This document shows positions 35,226 to 43,625 of a stretch of DNA of 64,000 nt, piece after piece (the stretch's first letter is position 1; the number at the start of each line of letters is the position of its first letter). The stretch lies in the NCBI RefSeq assembly GCF_001429165.1, contig NZ_LMIR01000001.1, positions 518,875 through 582,874 on the forward strand. Reading direction: 5' to 3'. The position numbers were made by a program, and so were the translations under genes. The notes under the pieces were generated by a model, which saw only the letters and a program-made list of their open reading frames with translations, was not told the origin of the DNA and did not search any database. This DNA is from Agromyces sp. Root81 (GTDB taxonomy: Bacteria; Actinomycetota; Actinomycetes; Actinomycetales; Microbacteriaceae).

Positions 35226-35243
35226 ACCGAGCGAGCGTTCGGT
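35226..35243. promoter_or_regulatory. Likely TetR operator in the divergent intergenic region
   Basis: The imperfect palindrome ACCGAGCGAGCGTTCGGT sits 20 bp upstream of the SDR start and 82 bp upstream of the TetR gene, 13 of 18 bases symmetric. Its place between divergent genes is where a self-controlling TetR repressor would bind. Confidence 0.5.
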
Positions 35244-35324
35244 AGCCTCAAGTGTCACGAGGCGGAACGGGAGTGTCAAGCCCCGTCCGTGGCATGATGC
35301 GATCCAGCAGACGAGGAGGTGGCG

Positions 35325-35942
35325 ATGACCGGCGATGACGAGCCCGCAACGCGGATGAACTGGCGCGACTTCGAGAAGGACCCGCTGCCGCCGTTACTGC
35401 GAACCGCCGTGCAGACCTTCGTGGCACACGGCTATCACGGCACCAGCACGCGCACGCTCGCGGCGGCCGCGAACATGTCGGTGCCCGGTCTGTACCACCA
35501 CTTCGCGTCGAAGCAGGCGATCATCGTGGCCATCATGGACCACGCCATGGACGACCTCTGGCGCCGGAGCGACGCGGCACTCGCGGAGGCCGGATCCGAC
35601 CTCGATCAGCAGCTGCGGCTCCACGTCGAGTGCCTCGCCCTGTTCCATGCGCATCGCAAGGAACTCGCGTTCCTCGCTGCGACGGAACTGCGCAGTCTCG
35701 AGCCCGTTGCGCGCGCCAGGCACATCGCCGCCCGCGATCGCCAGGAACGCATGCTCGTCGAGATCCTGCGCACCGGCACCGCGCACGGCGCCTTCGTCGT
35801 GGCCGACCCCCGTCAAGCCGCTCGCGCGATGATCACCATGTGCACCGGCGTCTCGCAGTGGTTCGATGCTGCCGGACCGTTGTCCGCCGCACAGATCGCC
35901 GAGGACTACGCCGGCTACGCGGAGCGCATCGTACGAAGGTGA
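35325..35942 (+). CDS. TetR/AcrR family regulator
   Basis: A 205-residue TetR repressor. The HTH is FVAHGYHGTSTRTLAAAANM then SVPGLYHHFASKQAIIVAIM; the C-terminal ligand domain resembles those of KstR2/FadR-type acyl-CoA sensors. It is divergent from the SDR-dehydrogenase-kinase unit, so it most likely represses that unit until an acyl-CoA or similar ligand appears. ATG at 35325 has an AGGAGG site; a GTG 6 bp upstream is less likely. Confidence 0.87.
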   Translation: MTGDDEPATRMNWRDFEKDPLPPLLRTAVQTFVAHGYHGTSTRTLAAAANMSVPGLYHHFASKQAIIVAIMDHAMDDLWRRSDAALAEAGSDLDQQLRLHVECLALFHAHRKELAFLAATELRSLEPVARARHIAARDRQERMLVEILRTGTAHGAFVVADPRQAARAMITMCTGVSQWFDAAGPLSAAQIAEDYAGYAERIVRR

Positions 35943-36012
35943 GGCGGATTCGAGTCGGCATTCACCTCGATCGCATGAGCAGAGCAGCCGACAGGGCGAT
36001 ACGGTACCGATC

Positions 36013-36798
36013 ATGACGATCGATGGACTCTACAACTTCCGAGACACCGGCGGAACGCCGCTCACGGCGGGCGGCACGACCAGGAGCGGCGTGCTCTTCC
36101 GATCTGACGCGCTGTCGGGTCTGACGCAGACCGGACTCGACGAACTCGCCGCGACCGAGATCGGTGTCATCGTCGATTTCCGCACTCCCGAAGAGCGGAA
36201 GGCCGCAGCCGACCGCATTCCGACGTCACGTCCGTTCGAGGTCGCCGAACTCGCGCTGCTCGAGGGCGCGATGGCCGACATGGCGCAGAACGCCCTCTCC
36301 CACGGCGCATCGCCGTCGCCCGAGACGGCCGCTCAGGCGACGCCGTCGATACCAACGTTGGGCGAGCTCTACGTCGGCATGGTGCAACACGGCGCCGCCC
36401 GGTTCGCCGAGGTGGCACGCCTCATCGCGGCGTCGACGGATGACTCGCCCTCCGCGGTGCTCGTGCACTGCACGGCCGGCAAGGACCGGACCGGTGTCGC
36501 AACGGCGCTCATGCTCGATGCGGTCGGCGCAGAGCGCGCCGCGGTCGTGGCGGACTATGCCGCCTCCCAGGACAACCTCGCCGGCCCCTGGGCCGACGGG
36601 ATGCTGCACATGATCTCGTCACTCGGACTCCCCCTCACCCCCGAACTGCGCACGCTCGTGACGGGAACTCCTCCCGATGCGATCGAGCAGGCTCTCGCCT
36701 GGGTGGACACGGAACACGGGGGCGCTGCTGACTACCTCGGTTCGGGCGGGCTCACGCCCCACGAGCTGACGGGCCTTCGCACGCGCCTCGTCGGCTGA
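36013..36798 (+). CDS. Tyrosine-protein phosphatase (PtpB-like)
   Basis: A 261-residue phosphatase of the tyrosine/serine type resembling mycobacterial PtpB. LYNFRDTGG(T)P near the start and RSDALSGLTQ are typical, and the active-site loop VHCTAGKDRTGVATAL holds Cys153 and Arg159. No signal peptide or membrane segment. It could dephosphorylate proteins or phosphoinositides. The ATG at 36013 lies directly at the start of the conserved domain. Confidence 0.85.
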   Translation: MTIDGLYNFRDTGGTPLTAGGTTRSGVLFRSDALSGLTQTGLDELAATEIGVIVDFRTPEERKAAADRIPTSRPFEVAELALLEGAMADMAQNALSHGASPSPETAAQATPSIPTLGELYVGMVQHGAARFAEVARLIAASTDDSPSAVLVHCTAGKDRTGVATALMLDAVGAERAAVVADYAASQDNLAGPWADGMLHMISSLGLPLTPELRTLVTGTPPDAIEQALAWVDTEHGGAADYLGSGGLTPHELTGLRTRLVG

Positions 36799-36906
36799 CG
36801 ACCGGCGGGTACTCCCTTCGTCGTATCTTCGGACGAACGCCGCGCCCCATCGTTGTCCGTGCCGTCGCACGCGGATAGCGTTGGGCGAGCTGCTGAGGAG
36901 GCACGA

Positions 36907-37950
36907 GTGATCGAGACGACACGACCGGACGAACTGCGGACCGTTCCCGACGAGATCCTCGAGGAGCTCCGTGCTCGACTCCTCGAACGAGGAAGCTCGC
37001 TCGCCAACGATGAGTCAGTCGATGGCGGCCTCGAGTTCCAGGTGCGCGCGATCGTCGCAGAGACGCTCGCCGCCGTCGAGAACGCCGTCGAACGCCCCGC
37101 CGTCTCCGTGGAGTACCACGACCTTCCCGACCTCAGCTCCCATGGCCAGCGCTCCGCTGCGATGGCGATGGATCCGGCAGAACCGCTGATGGCCGCCGAA
37201 CTCCTGTTCTCGATCGCCCTGCCGAAGATCGCCGACGAGCGCCCCGGCCGCGAACTCGACATCGCAGGCGCATTGCACCACGCGATCTGGCGCCGCTTCC
37301 CGCCGGGCGCGATCGCGTACGTCGCGGTGCTCCGCGGGCGGCTGCAGCTGTCGCAGTACGAGACCAGGCAGCGCATCTCCCGCGAGCTCCACGACCGTAT
37401 CGCCCATGGCATCGCCGCCGGCCTCCAGCGTCTGGAGATCGCCAACGCCACGAGCCCGGATGAATCGCTGACGGCAGCCATGCGGATCCTGCGAGTCGCG
37501 CTCGCCGATACCCAGGATCTCGCACTCGACCTGCGCTCGCTCGTCGGCGACCGCTCGCTGCTCGAGGCGATCGAGGAGTACGCCTACGCGACCGGCGGGG
37601 GCGGTGTGCTTCCTGTTCACGCCGTCGAGACCGGGGCCGCACGCCCGTTGACTGCGCTGGCCGAGGAGGAGCTCTTCATGATCGTCATGGAGGCGACCCG
37701 GAACGCCCGAACCCATGCGACACGGGCGACGGCGATCACGGTCCGCCTCGAGTGGTCGCCGACCAAGGTGACGATCACGGTCACCGACGACGGAGACGGC
37801 TATGACCACAAGCCCCAGACGACCTCGCTCGGCCTCCGTGGCATCGCCGAGCGCGCCGCCCTCATCGGCGCATCCGTCGAGTTCCTGAACCGCGCCGGCG
37901 CTACCGGCCTGAAGCTCTCGCTTCCGTTCGTGGCGCCGCGGAACGCATGA
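36907..37950 (+). CDS. Soluble sensor histidine kinase (NarL-class)
   Basis: A 347-residue histidine kinase without transmembrane helices. The DHp region QRISRELHDRIAHGIAAGLQ carries the phospho-acceptor His162 in the HisKA_3 type, and the ATPase domain has EATRNARTHATRATA (N box) and VTDDGDGYD, GLRGIAERAALIGA (G boxes). The N-terminal 140 residues resemble no sensor domain I know. GTG start after GAGGAG; its stop overlaps the response regulator by 4 bp. Confidence 0.87.
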   Translation: MIETTRPDELRTVPDEILEELRARLLERGSSLANDESVDGGLEFQVRAIVAETLAAVENAVERPAVSVEYHDLPDLSSHGQRSAAMAMDPAEPLMAAELLFSIALPKIADERPGRELDIAGALHHAIWRRFPPGAIAYVAVLRGRLQLSQYETRQRISRELHDRIAHGIAAGLQRLEIANATSPDESLTAAMRILRVALADTQDLALDLRSLVGDRSLLEAIEEYAYATGGGGVLPVHAVETGAARPLTALAEEELFMIVMEATRNARTHATRATAITVRLEWSPTKVTITVTDDGDGYDHKPQTTSLGLRGIAERAALIGASVEFLNRAGATGLKLSLPFVAPRNA

Positions 37951-38567
37951 ACTCCGCCGCCGCTCCGATCCGCGTCGTCATCGCGGACGACCATGATCTC
38001 TTCCGCGACGGCATGCGGGCGATGCTCTCGGTCGGCGCCCGAATCGCCGTCGTCGGAGACGCGTCCGACGGCGAGAGTGCGATCGCCACCACGATCGCCA
38101 TGCGTCCGGATGTGCTGCTGCTCGACGTCGAGATGCCGGGCGTGCCGGTGCTGTCGACCATCGCTCGGGTACTCGCCGAGTCGCCGGGCACCCGGATCGT
38201 CATCGTCACGATGCACCGCGACCGTGTGCTCGCCGGCCATCTGCTCGCGGCCGGAGCGAGCGCGTTCATCTCCAAGTCGGCGACCTCGGCCGAGCTCATC
38301 GATGCCGTCCGTCGGGCGACCGCGGGCAACGCCGAGCGGGTCGATGCTCCCCCGGCGCCGTCGGTGCTCTCGCATCGGGAGCGCGAGGTGCTGAAGCTGA
38401 TCGGCGACGGACTCTCCAATCAGGCGATCGGCCAGCGGCTCTCCATCTCGACCGGCACGGTGAAGCGGCACAACACGCACATCTTCGCGAAGCTCGGTGC
38501 GAGCTCCCGCACGGATGCGGTTCGACGCGCATGGACCCTGGGCGAGCTCGCCGACCCCCGGCCCTGA
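37947..38567 (+). CDS. NarL/FixJ family response regulator
   Basis: A 206-residue regulator: receiver domain VVIADDHDLFRDGMRAML with phospho-acceptor D60 in LLLDVEMPG and K in FISKSAT, then a LuxR-type HTH (LSHREREVLKLIGDGLSNQA to about residue 195). Paired with the upstream kinase by an ATGA overlap. Its own targets are not evident; the MATE exporter or the secreted protein nearby are candidates only by position. Confidence 0.9.
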   Translation: MNSAAAPIRVVIADDHDLFRDGMRAMLSVGARIAVVGDASDGESAIATTIAMRPDVLLLDVEMPGVPVLSTIARVLAESPGTRIVIVTMHRDRVLAGHLLAAGASAFISKSATSAELIDAVRRATAGNAERVDAPPAPSVLSHREREVLKLIGDGLSNQAIGQRLSISTGTVKRHNTHIFAKLGASSRTDAVRRAWTLGELADPRP

Positions 38568-38777
38568 TCGCCCGGACGAGAGGAGACGGCAGGGTCCACT
38601 CGCGCGTCGCGCGACGCGTCCGGTCCGGCTCGTCCGAATGCCACCTTCGTGGCATACCGGCGGCGCGCCCGTCGAGCGAGGCTGGAGGCACGTACTCGCG
38701 GGGGTCCGTACGACCTGGAACGAACCAGGGCTGGCCCTGACCCGTTCTTTACCCTCGCCCACGTTAGATGGGACACC

Positions 38778-39251
38778 ATGGACGCACCACCTCGCTCGAG
38801 CAGCCTGACCGACACCACGCCACGGATGAGCCGCACGCAGAGCCGCATCCTCTGGCTCGTCATCGTCGCTGGTACGTTCGGCGGCCTGCTCATCGCTGCG
38901 AACGCCGCGTTCGCGTCGCAGCCGGTCGATGACCGGTCGGAGTACGCGTACCAGCTGTCCGCACTGGATCCCGAGGTTCGGAAGCTGCCCATCGTGACGC
39001 ACATCCCGGAGACGGCGCGCGATATCCGGGTGACGTGGAATCCGGCGACGGGCGCCGCAGCTGCAGCGTGGAACGCCCCGGCGGATACCGCCCCGCCCGA
39101 AGGGTGCGAGACCGTTGCGAATCCGGCGCCCCCGGGCTTCGCCGAGCGCGTCATCCGTCTCGGCCCCGAGCCGTACGACGGTCTCGACTGCGGCGACGTC
39201 ATCCTCGCCAAGCGCAGTGGCGCGACGTACGCGTGGACGGTCGGTTCCTGA
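38778..39251 (+). CDS. Hypothetical membrane-anchored protein
   Basis: A 157-residue protein with an N-terminal membrane segment (about residues 25-45, ILWLVIVAGTFGGLLIAAN) and an extracellular domain containing two Cys (PEGCETVAN and GLDCGDVI), likely a disulfide pair. I do not recognise the family. The 210 bp before it contain no gene. Convergent with the MATE exporter 16 bp away. Confidence 0.6.
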   Translation: MDAPPRSSSLTDTTPRMSRTQSRILWLVIVAGTFGGLLIAANAAFASQPVDDRSEYAYQLSALDPEVRKLPIVTHIPETARDIRVTWNPATGAAAAAWNAPADTAPPEGCETVANPAPPGFAERVIRLGPEPYDGLDCGDVILAKRSGATYAWTVGS

Positions 39252-39267
39252 CCTGTGCCGACGGCGC

Positions 39268-40743
39268 TCAGCCCGACTTCGCCTCACGGGGAACTGCACC
39301 GAGGTCCTGCGCCGGGACCGACCCGGTCACCACCGCATCGACGTTCATCGAGCCGTCGACCGGGCCGACGATCGGAATGGGCGTGGTCGGCGTCGGAGCG
39401 AGCGGTTCGACGCGCATCCTGCCGAGCCGCCGATGCTCGAGCACATAGGCGGGAACGAGCAGCGCGATCGCGCCGAGCCACGCGAGTGGATTGCTCCAGA
39501 CGACACCGACGAACCCGAACGCCGAACCGAGCACGATCGCCGCGCCCACCCGCATGACGAGTTCGACCACTCCGGTCACGGTCGGCGCCACCGTGCGACC
39601 GAGGCCCTGCAGCACACCCCGCAGCACGAACAGCACTCCGAGCGCCGTGTAGGTGAAGCCGTCGACCACCAGCATGTACGAGGCGGCGTCGACGACCGCC
39701 TCCGACCCGTCCCCGACGAACACCCGCACCAGTTGCTCGCTGAACACGATGAGGGGCGCACCGATGGCGATCGCCGCACCGATCGACATCCAGGTCGCCT
39801 GCACGACTCCTCGCCGAATGCGGTCGGGACGCTGACCGCCGAGATTCTGCGCGGCGAACATCGATGCGGCGAGGCCCAGCGACGACAGGAGCGCCACGGC
39901 GATCGAATCGACACGGGATGCGGTCGTGTAGGCGGCCACCGCGTCGGCGCCGAGTTCGTTCAACGCCACCTGGACCGTGAGCGTGCCGATCGCGATGATC
40001 GAGGTCTGGAAGCCCATCGGCATTCCGACCCGCAGGTGCTCGAGGATCTCCGCCCGCGAGACCCGCCAGTCGGCTCGGCGCACGTGCAGCACCGGAATCC
40101 GGCGACGGATGAAGTCGAGGCACAGCACGACCGACACCGCCTGAGCGACGACCGTGGCCAGCGCGGCCCCCGCGACACCCCAGTCGAGCGGACCCACCAT
40201 GAGCACCACGAGACCGATGTTCAGCAGGCACGAGAGCGTCAGGAAGACGAGCGGGGTGCGCGAGTCGCCGATTGATCGGATCACAGCGGACAGGTAGTTG
40301 AAGAACATCACGGCGGATGCCCCGAGGAAGCTGATCTGGGCGAACACCGTCGCCTCTGCGAGCAGTTCGTCGGGAGTCTGCAGCAACTGCAGCGTCGGAC
40401 CGGCGATGAGCGGGGCGCCGATCGTGAGCACGACGCTCATTGCGCCGGTCAGGAGCGTGCCGGCCGCGACCGAGCGGCGCACGGCGTCGAGGTCGCGCGA
40501 ACCGAATGCCTGCGCCGTGGGGATCGCGAAGCCCGACGTGACGCCCCACGCGAATCCCAGCAACAGGAACAACAGGGACCCGGTCGCGCCGACCGCTGCG
40601 AGCGAGTCGATGCCGAGTTGCCTGCCGACGACGATCGCGTCGACCACCTGATAGAGCTGCTGCACCACGTTGCCGATGAGCAACGGAACCGCGAAGACGA
40701 GGATGACCCGCCATGGGGCGCCGGTGGTCAGGGTTCGTGCCAT
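39268..40743 (-). CDS. MATE family efflux transporter
   Basis: A 491-residue transporter with twelve predicted transmembrane helices of the multidrug and toxin extrusion type. Features are PLLIGNVVQQLYQVVDAIVV in helix 1 with the conserved Asp/Gln, VGRQLGIDSLAAVGATGSLL, and the repeated half beginning near ILEHLRVGMPMGFQTS. It uses sodium or proton gradients to export drugs or metabolites. The cytoplasmic C-terminal tail of about 50 residues is Pro/Thr-rich. Promoter must lie in the 185 bp shared with the protease gene's 3' side. Confidence 0.9.
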   Translation of the reverse strand: MARTLTTGAPWRVILVFAVPLLIGNVVQQLYQVVDAIVVGRQLGIDSLAAVGATGSLLFLLLGFAWGVTSGFAIPTAQAFGSRDLDAVRRSVAAGTLLTGAMSVVLTIGAPLIAGPTLQLLQTPDELLAEATVFAQISFLGASAVMFFNYLSAVIRSIGDSRTPLVFLTLSCLLNIGLVVLMVGPLDWGVAGAALATVVAQAVSVVLCLDFIRRRIPVLHVRRADWRVSRAEILEHLRVGMPMGFQTSIIAIGTLTVQVALNELGADAVAAYTTASRVDSIAVALLSSLGLAASMFAAQNLGGQRPDRIRRGVVQATWMSIGAAIAIGAPLIVFSEQLVRVFVGDGSEAVVDAASYMLVVDGFTYTALGVLFVLRGVLQGLGRTVAPTVTGVVELVMRVGAAIVLGSAFGFVGVVWSNPLAWLGAIALLVPAYVLEHRRLGRMRVEPLAPTPTTPIPIVGPVDGSMNVDAVVTGSVPAQDLGAVPREAKSG

Positions 40744-40928
40744 GTGATCTCAACGGTTCGGAGGGAAGGAAGGAGCGCGATGTTTGCGTCACCATCGAGT
40801 ATAGGGATGCCCCGGGTCCCCGCGCATTCGTGCCACCGCGCCGCTGACCAGACGTGACCTTCAGCGGCAGTTCGAGTCCGGTGTCGAGGCGACCTACCCG
40901 TGTGGAGCCCAGAAGGGCCGAGAATGCC

Positions 40929-41948
40929 TCAGGGCGCCCGCAGTTCCTCTGGCTCGACGACGACGTCGACGAGCGCTCCATTGCGCCACACCGTCATTTC
41001 CATCCGATGTCCGATCGCACCCGCGACCATCGCACGTTGCACGTCGGTCGGGTTCAGGATGGCGATGCCGTCGAGTGAGATGACGATGTCACCGACCTGT
41101 GCACCGCCGGCTGCGGGGCTGCTCGGGACGACTGAGACCACCTGCATGCCGGTATCCGACCCGACTCTCGCGGCTGCCTCGGGGCCGAGCCGGACCTTTG
41201 CCCCGGCGATCCCGAGCCAGGCACGGCGCACCCGGCCAGTGGTGCGCAAGGCGTCGATGATCTCGATCGTGGTCCCGTTGATCGGCACCGCGAGTCCGAG
41301 CCCGAATCCTGCGACGGCAGTGTTGACTCCGACCATGCGGGCGGAACTGTCCGCGAGCGCCCCACCGCTGTTGCCAGGATTGAGAGCTGCGTCGGTCTGG
41401 ATCACCTCGTCGATCACGCGTCCGGATCGGGTCGGCAGTGAGCGCCCAAGGCCGGAGACGATGCCGGCGGTGACGCTGCCTGCCAGCCCCAGCGGGTTGC
41501 CGAGGGCAACCACGAGCTGGCCCACTTGCAGCTCGGCCGCATCACCGAATGTCACTGGTTGCGGCGTCGGTCCGTCAGCGCGGAGCACTGCGAGATCGGA
41601 GAGCGGGTCGGCGCCGACGACGTCGGCCGGAACGGAGGTGCCGTCCGAGAAGGCCAGGCTCACCTCGAAGGCTCCCTCCACGACGTGGGCGCTCGTCAGA
41701 AGATGACGTTCGGCGGTGATCACCGTCGCGCTGCCGGCACCCCTGCCGTGGCGCGTGCGCACGTCCACAGCCGCGACCGATGGCAGCACCGTCCGCGTCA
41801 CGCGCATCACCGTCGTCGAATAGGCATCCAGTGCCTCCGCGTCAGGAGAGTCTTCGTTCACGGAGTCAGTCTGCTTCGTCATTTCGGCCGGCGGGACGAG
41901 TTCGCTCAGAGCGCACACCGTCTGCGACTCAGAGGGCGTATCCGTCAC
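40929..41948 (-). CDS. S1C serine protease with PDZ domain (HtrA-like), no membrane anchor
   Basis: A 339-residue HtrA/DegP-type protease. The catalytic triad is visible: H88 (LTSAHVV), D118 (PLSDLAVLRAD) and S194 (NPGNSGGAL); a PDZ domain follows from about residue 245 (VVSVVPSSPAAGGAQVGDIV). HtrA proteins normally carry a signal or a transmembrane helix; none is visible here, so it may be cytosolic. Two starts are possible (41948 or ATG 41882). It is divergent from the CPBP gene across 176 bp. Confidence 0.85.
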   Translation of the reverse strand: MTDTPSESQTVCALSELVPPAEMTKQTDSVNEDSPDAEALDAYSTTVMRVTRTVLPSVAAVDVRTRHGRGAGSATVITAERHLLTSAHVVEGAFEVSLAFSDGTSVPADVVGADPLSDLAVLRADGPTPQPVTFGDAAELQVGQLVVALGNPLGLAGSVTAGIVSGLGRSLPTRSGRVIDEVIQTDAALNPGNSGGALADSSARMVGVNTAVAGFGLGLAVPINGTTIEIIDALRTTGRVRRAWLGIAGAKVRLGPEAAARVGSDTGMQVVSVVPSSPAAGGAQVGDIVISLDGIAILNPTDVQRAMVAGAIGHRMEMTVWRNGALVDVVVEPEELRAP

Positions 41949-42010
41949 CTCACCGGCGAAGAGTGAATTTCAGGCGACCGACACCCGACGACACTATTCA
42001 GTGTTGCTAT

Positions 42011-42047
42011 CTACTAGTACTCATGCCTACTATGTACCGGTAGGTAG
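42011..42047. promoter_or_regulatory. Repeated element in the protease/CPBP intergenic region
   Basis: An AT-richer stretch holds the direct repeat CTACTAGTAC (42011-42020) and CTACTATGTAC (42027-42037), overlapping an inverted repeat CCTAC...GTAGG (42026-42044). It sits about 80 bp before the CPBP start and 60 bp before the divergent protease start, so it is a candidate operator for one or both. No regulator gene is adjacent. Confidence 0.4.
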
Positions 42048-42124
42048 TCACACCGAGTAGTCGGCGGAGGAGAAGTCGAACAGCTCTGCTCCACCCGAAC
42101 AGCACGGAAGGAAGACACGGACTC

Positions 42125-42928
42125 ATGTCCACAACAGAGACGACCACGAGGGACGCCACTCGACCGAACGGAATTGCCGAACGTCTGTTGGGCGAACGCC
42201 ACTCGCTGCCCCTTTCGATCGCGCTGCACCTCGTCCCTGGCGCCCTGATTGTCGCCGCCTACCTGTTCATCGCCGAACCCTTCGTCTCCGCCATCGGGTA
42301 CCCGGCGTTCCTCGGCTGGGCGATTGCGCTCTGCCTGATTCTCGTGCCGATCCAGTTGGTGCTGCTGTGGCTGGGACGCATCCGCAACGGGAAGCTCTCC
42401 CTGCGCGGCGTGCTCCACTACACCGACAAGCCGCTCCCGCGCGGGAAGCTCGTCGCGATGGTCATCCCGCTCATTCTGTGGATGGGGGTGCTGGGGTTCG
42501 CCTTGGCTCCGATTGACAGCTTCTTCTTCGAGAACTTCTTCACCTGGATCCCGTTCGCCGGCGACGGCAGCGCGACCACGTACCTCAATGGGTACTCCCA
42601 CTCGGTGCTGCTCACCACGATGGTGATCTGCCTGCCGCTGACCGGGATCGCCCTACCACTGATCGAAGAACTCTACTTCCGCGGCTTTCTGATGCCGCGC
42701 ATCGCTCACCTCGGCGGCTGGGCGCCGGTGCTCAGCACCGTTCTGTTCTCGCTGTATCACTTCTGGTCGCCGTGGGTGTTCGTCTCTCGCGTGATCTTCT
42801 TCTTCCCGGGGCCCTGGCTCGTCTGGAAGAAGAAGGACATCCGGCTATCGATCGGGATGCACGTCGGCGTGACTTCGATCGCAGCGACCGCCGGCACGAT
42901 CGCCATCGCGCTGAACCTCGTCCCATGA
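42125..42928 (+). CDS. CPBP family intramembrane metalloprotease
   Basis: A 267-residue membrane protein with about six helices of the CPBP (CAAX protease/bacteriocin-processing) family. [13 protein letters not shown] supplies the EExxxR catalytic motif and SLYHFWSP the conserved His region, with a later GMHVG. Such proteins cut membrane-embedded peptides or act in immunity to bacteriocins. It ends next to a cluster of decayed genes. No partner gene is apparent. Confidence 0.87.
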   Translation: MSTTETTTRDATRPNGIAERLLGERHSLPLSIALHLVPGALIVAAYLFIAEPFVSAIGYPAFLGWAIALCLILVPIQLVLLWLGRIRNGKLSLRGVLHYTDKPLPRGKLVAMVIPLILWMGVLGFALAPIDSFFFENFFTWIPFAGDGSATTYLNGYSHSVLLTTMVICLPLTGIALPLIEELYFRGFLMPRIAHLGGWAPVLSTVLFSLYHFWSPWVFVSRVIFFFPGPWLVWKKKDIRLSIGMHVGVTSIAATAGTIAIALNLVP

Positions 42929-42964
42929 CACATGCCCGCTCGCTGCGTCCTCCTACGCAATCTC

Positions 42965-43414
42965 CGCACTTCCGCCACTCCTCGAGTGCTGGCTGTCGGA
43001 CATCGACGCCGCGCACTTCGAGGTCCTCTTCGAAGTCGGAGGAGTCCGCCGGATGCACCTCGAGGAAGATCGTGCGCGACTCCTTCGGGATGTGGCAGGC
43101 GCTCGAGCATCGCGATCGATCCCGAGCCCTTGAAGCTCTCGTTCGCCACGCGGCGGTCGACCGGCAATGCGCCGGCGAGGGTCAGCACGACGAGCACGAT
43201 CGTCGCGAACGGCGAGAGCAGTCCGGCCGCGAGCGCAGCGGTGGCCGGCTGGTAGCCGAGCGTCGAGAAATAGTCGACGCCGGTCAGGCACATCCCGCCA
43301 CCATGAGTGCGTGCTCTCGGTCCTCGCCGCATAGGCCCCCTGATGGGAGCCGGTCGAATCCGAGAGCCCGTCGAGGAGCCAGTTGCGGAAGCCCTGCCGC
43401 TCGTTCGCCAAGTT
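42965..43414 (-). pseudogene. Remnant of an APC-type permease, deleted and frameshifted
   Basis: Fragments match the intact permease encoded at 55922-57865. [20 protein letters not shown]...HSWW lies in one frame, [20 protein letters not shown] to SIAMLERLP in another (about 43290-43090), and [20 protein letters not shown] in a third (about 43070-42990), matching the distal cytoplasmic domain of the intact protein. Thus most of the transmembrane region is deleted and two frameshifts are present. The sequence has diverged from the intact copy, so it is an old paralogue, not a recent duplication. Confidence 0.75.
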
Positions 43415-43419
43415 CGACC

Positions 43420-43622
43420 TCAGTACGCCGTCCCCCACCGCAGGATCTCGAGCGGCGCGATCCAGTCGTCGACCGCCTCGAACGCTTCCAAGCGGAGGGT
43501 ATGGACGACACTCACACACTGCTTGATACTGCCTGCGCAGGCTCCCGCAGGAGGCATTCGAGTATCGACCGGCGCACGGGGTGCGCGATCGCGTCGAAGA
43601 GAGTGGCTCGTTGCCGCAGCAT
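43420..43622 (-). pseudogene. Remnant of an ArsR-family regulator
   Basis: From ATG at 43622 the frame reads MLRQRATLFDAIAHPVRRSI then LECLLREPAQAV and stops at 43512; this is the first half of an ArsR winged helix. In the next frame HTLRLEAFEAVDDWIAPLEI resembles the C-terminal helix of the same family. The middle is missing and the frames do not connect, so the gene is dead. It lies directly upstream of the APC remnant, on the same strand. Confidence 0.6.
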
Positions 43623-43625
43623 CCG

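Noticed and set aside
42757..43332. A 191-residue intact minus-strand gene
   Set aside because: Only its first 75 residues look like protein (APC remnant); the rest is frameshifted and antisense to the CPBP gene end.
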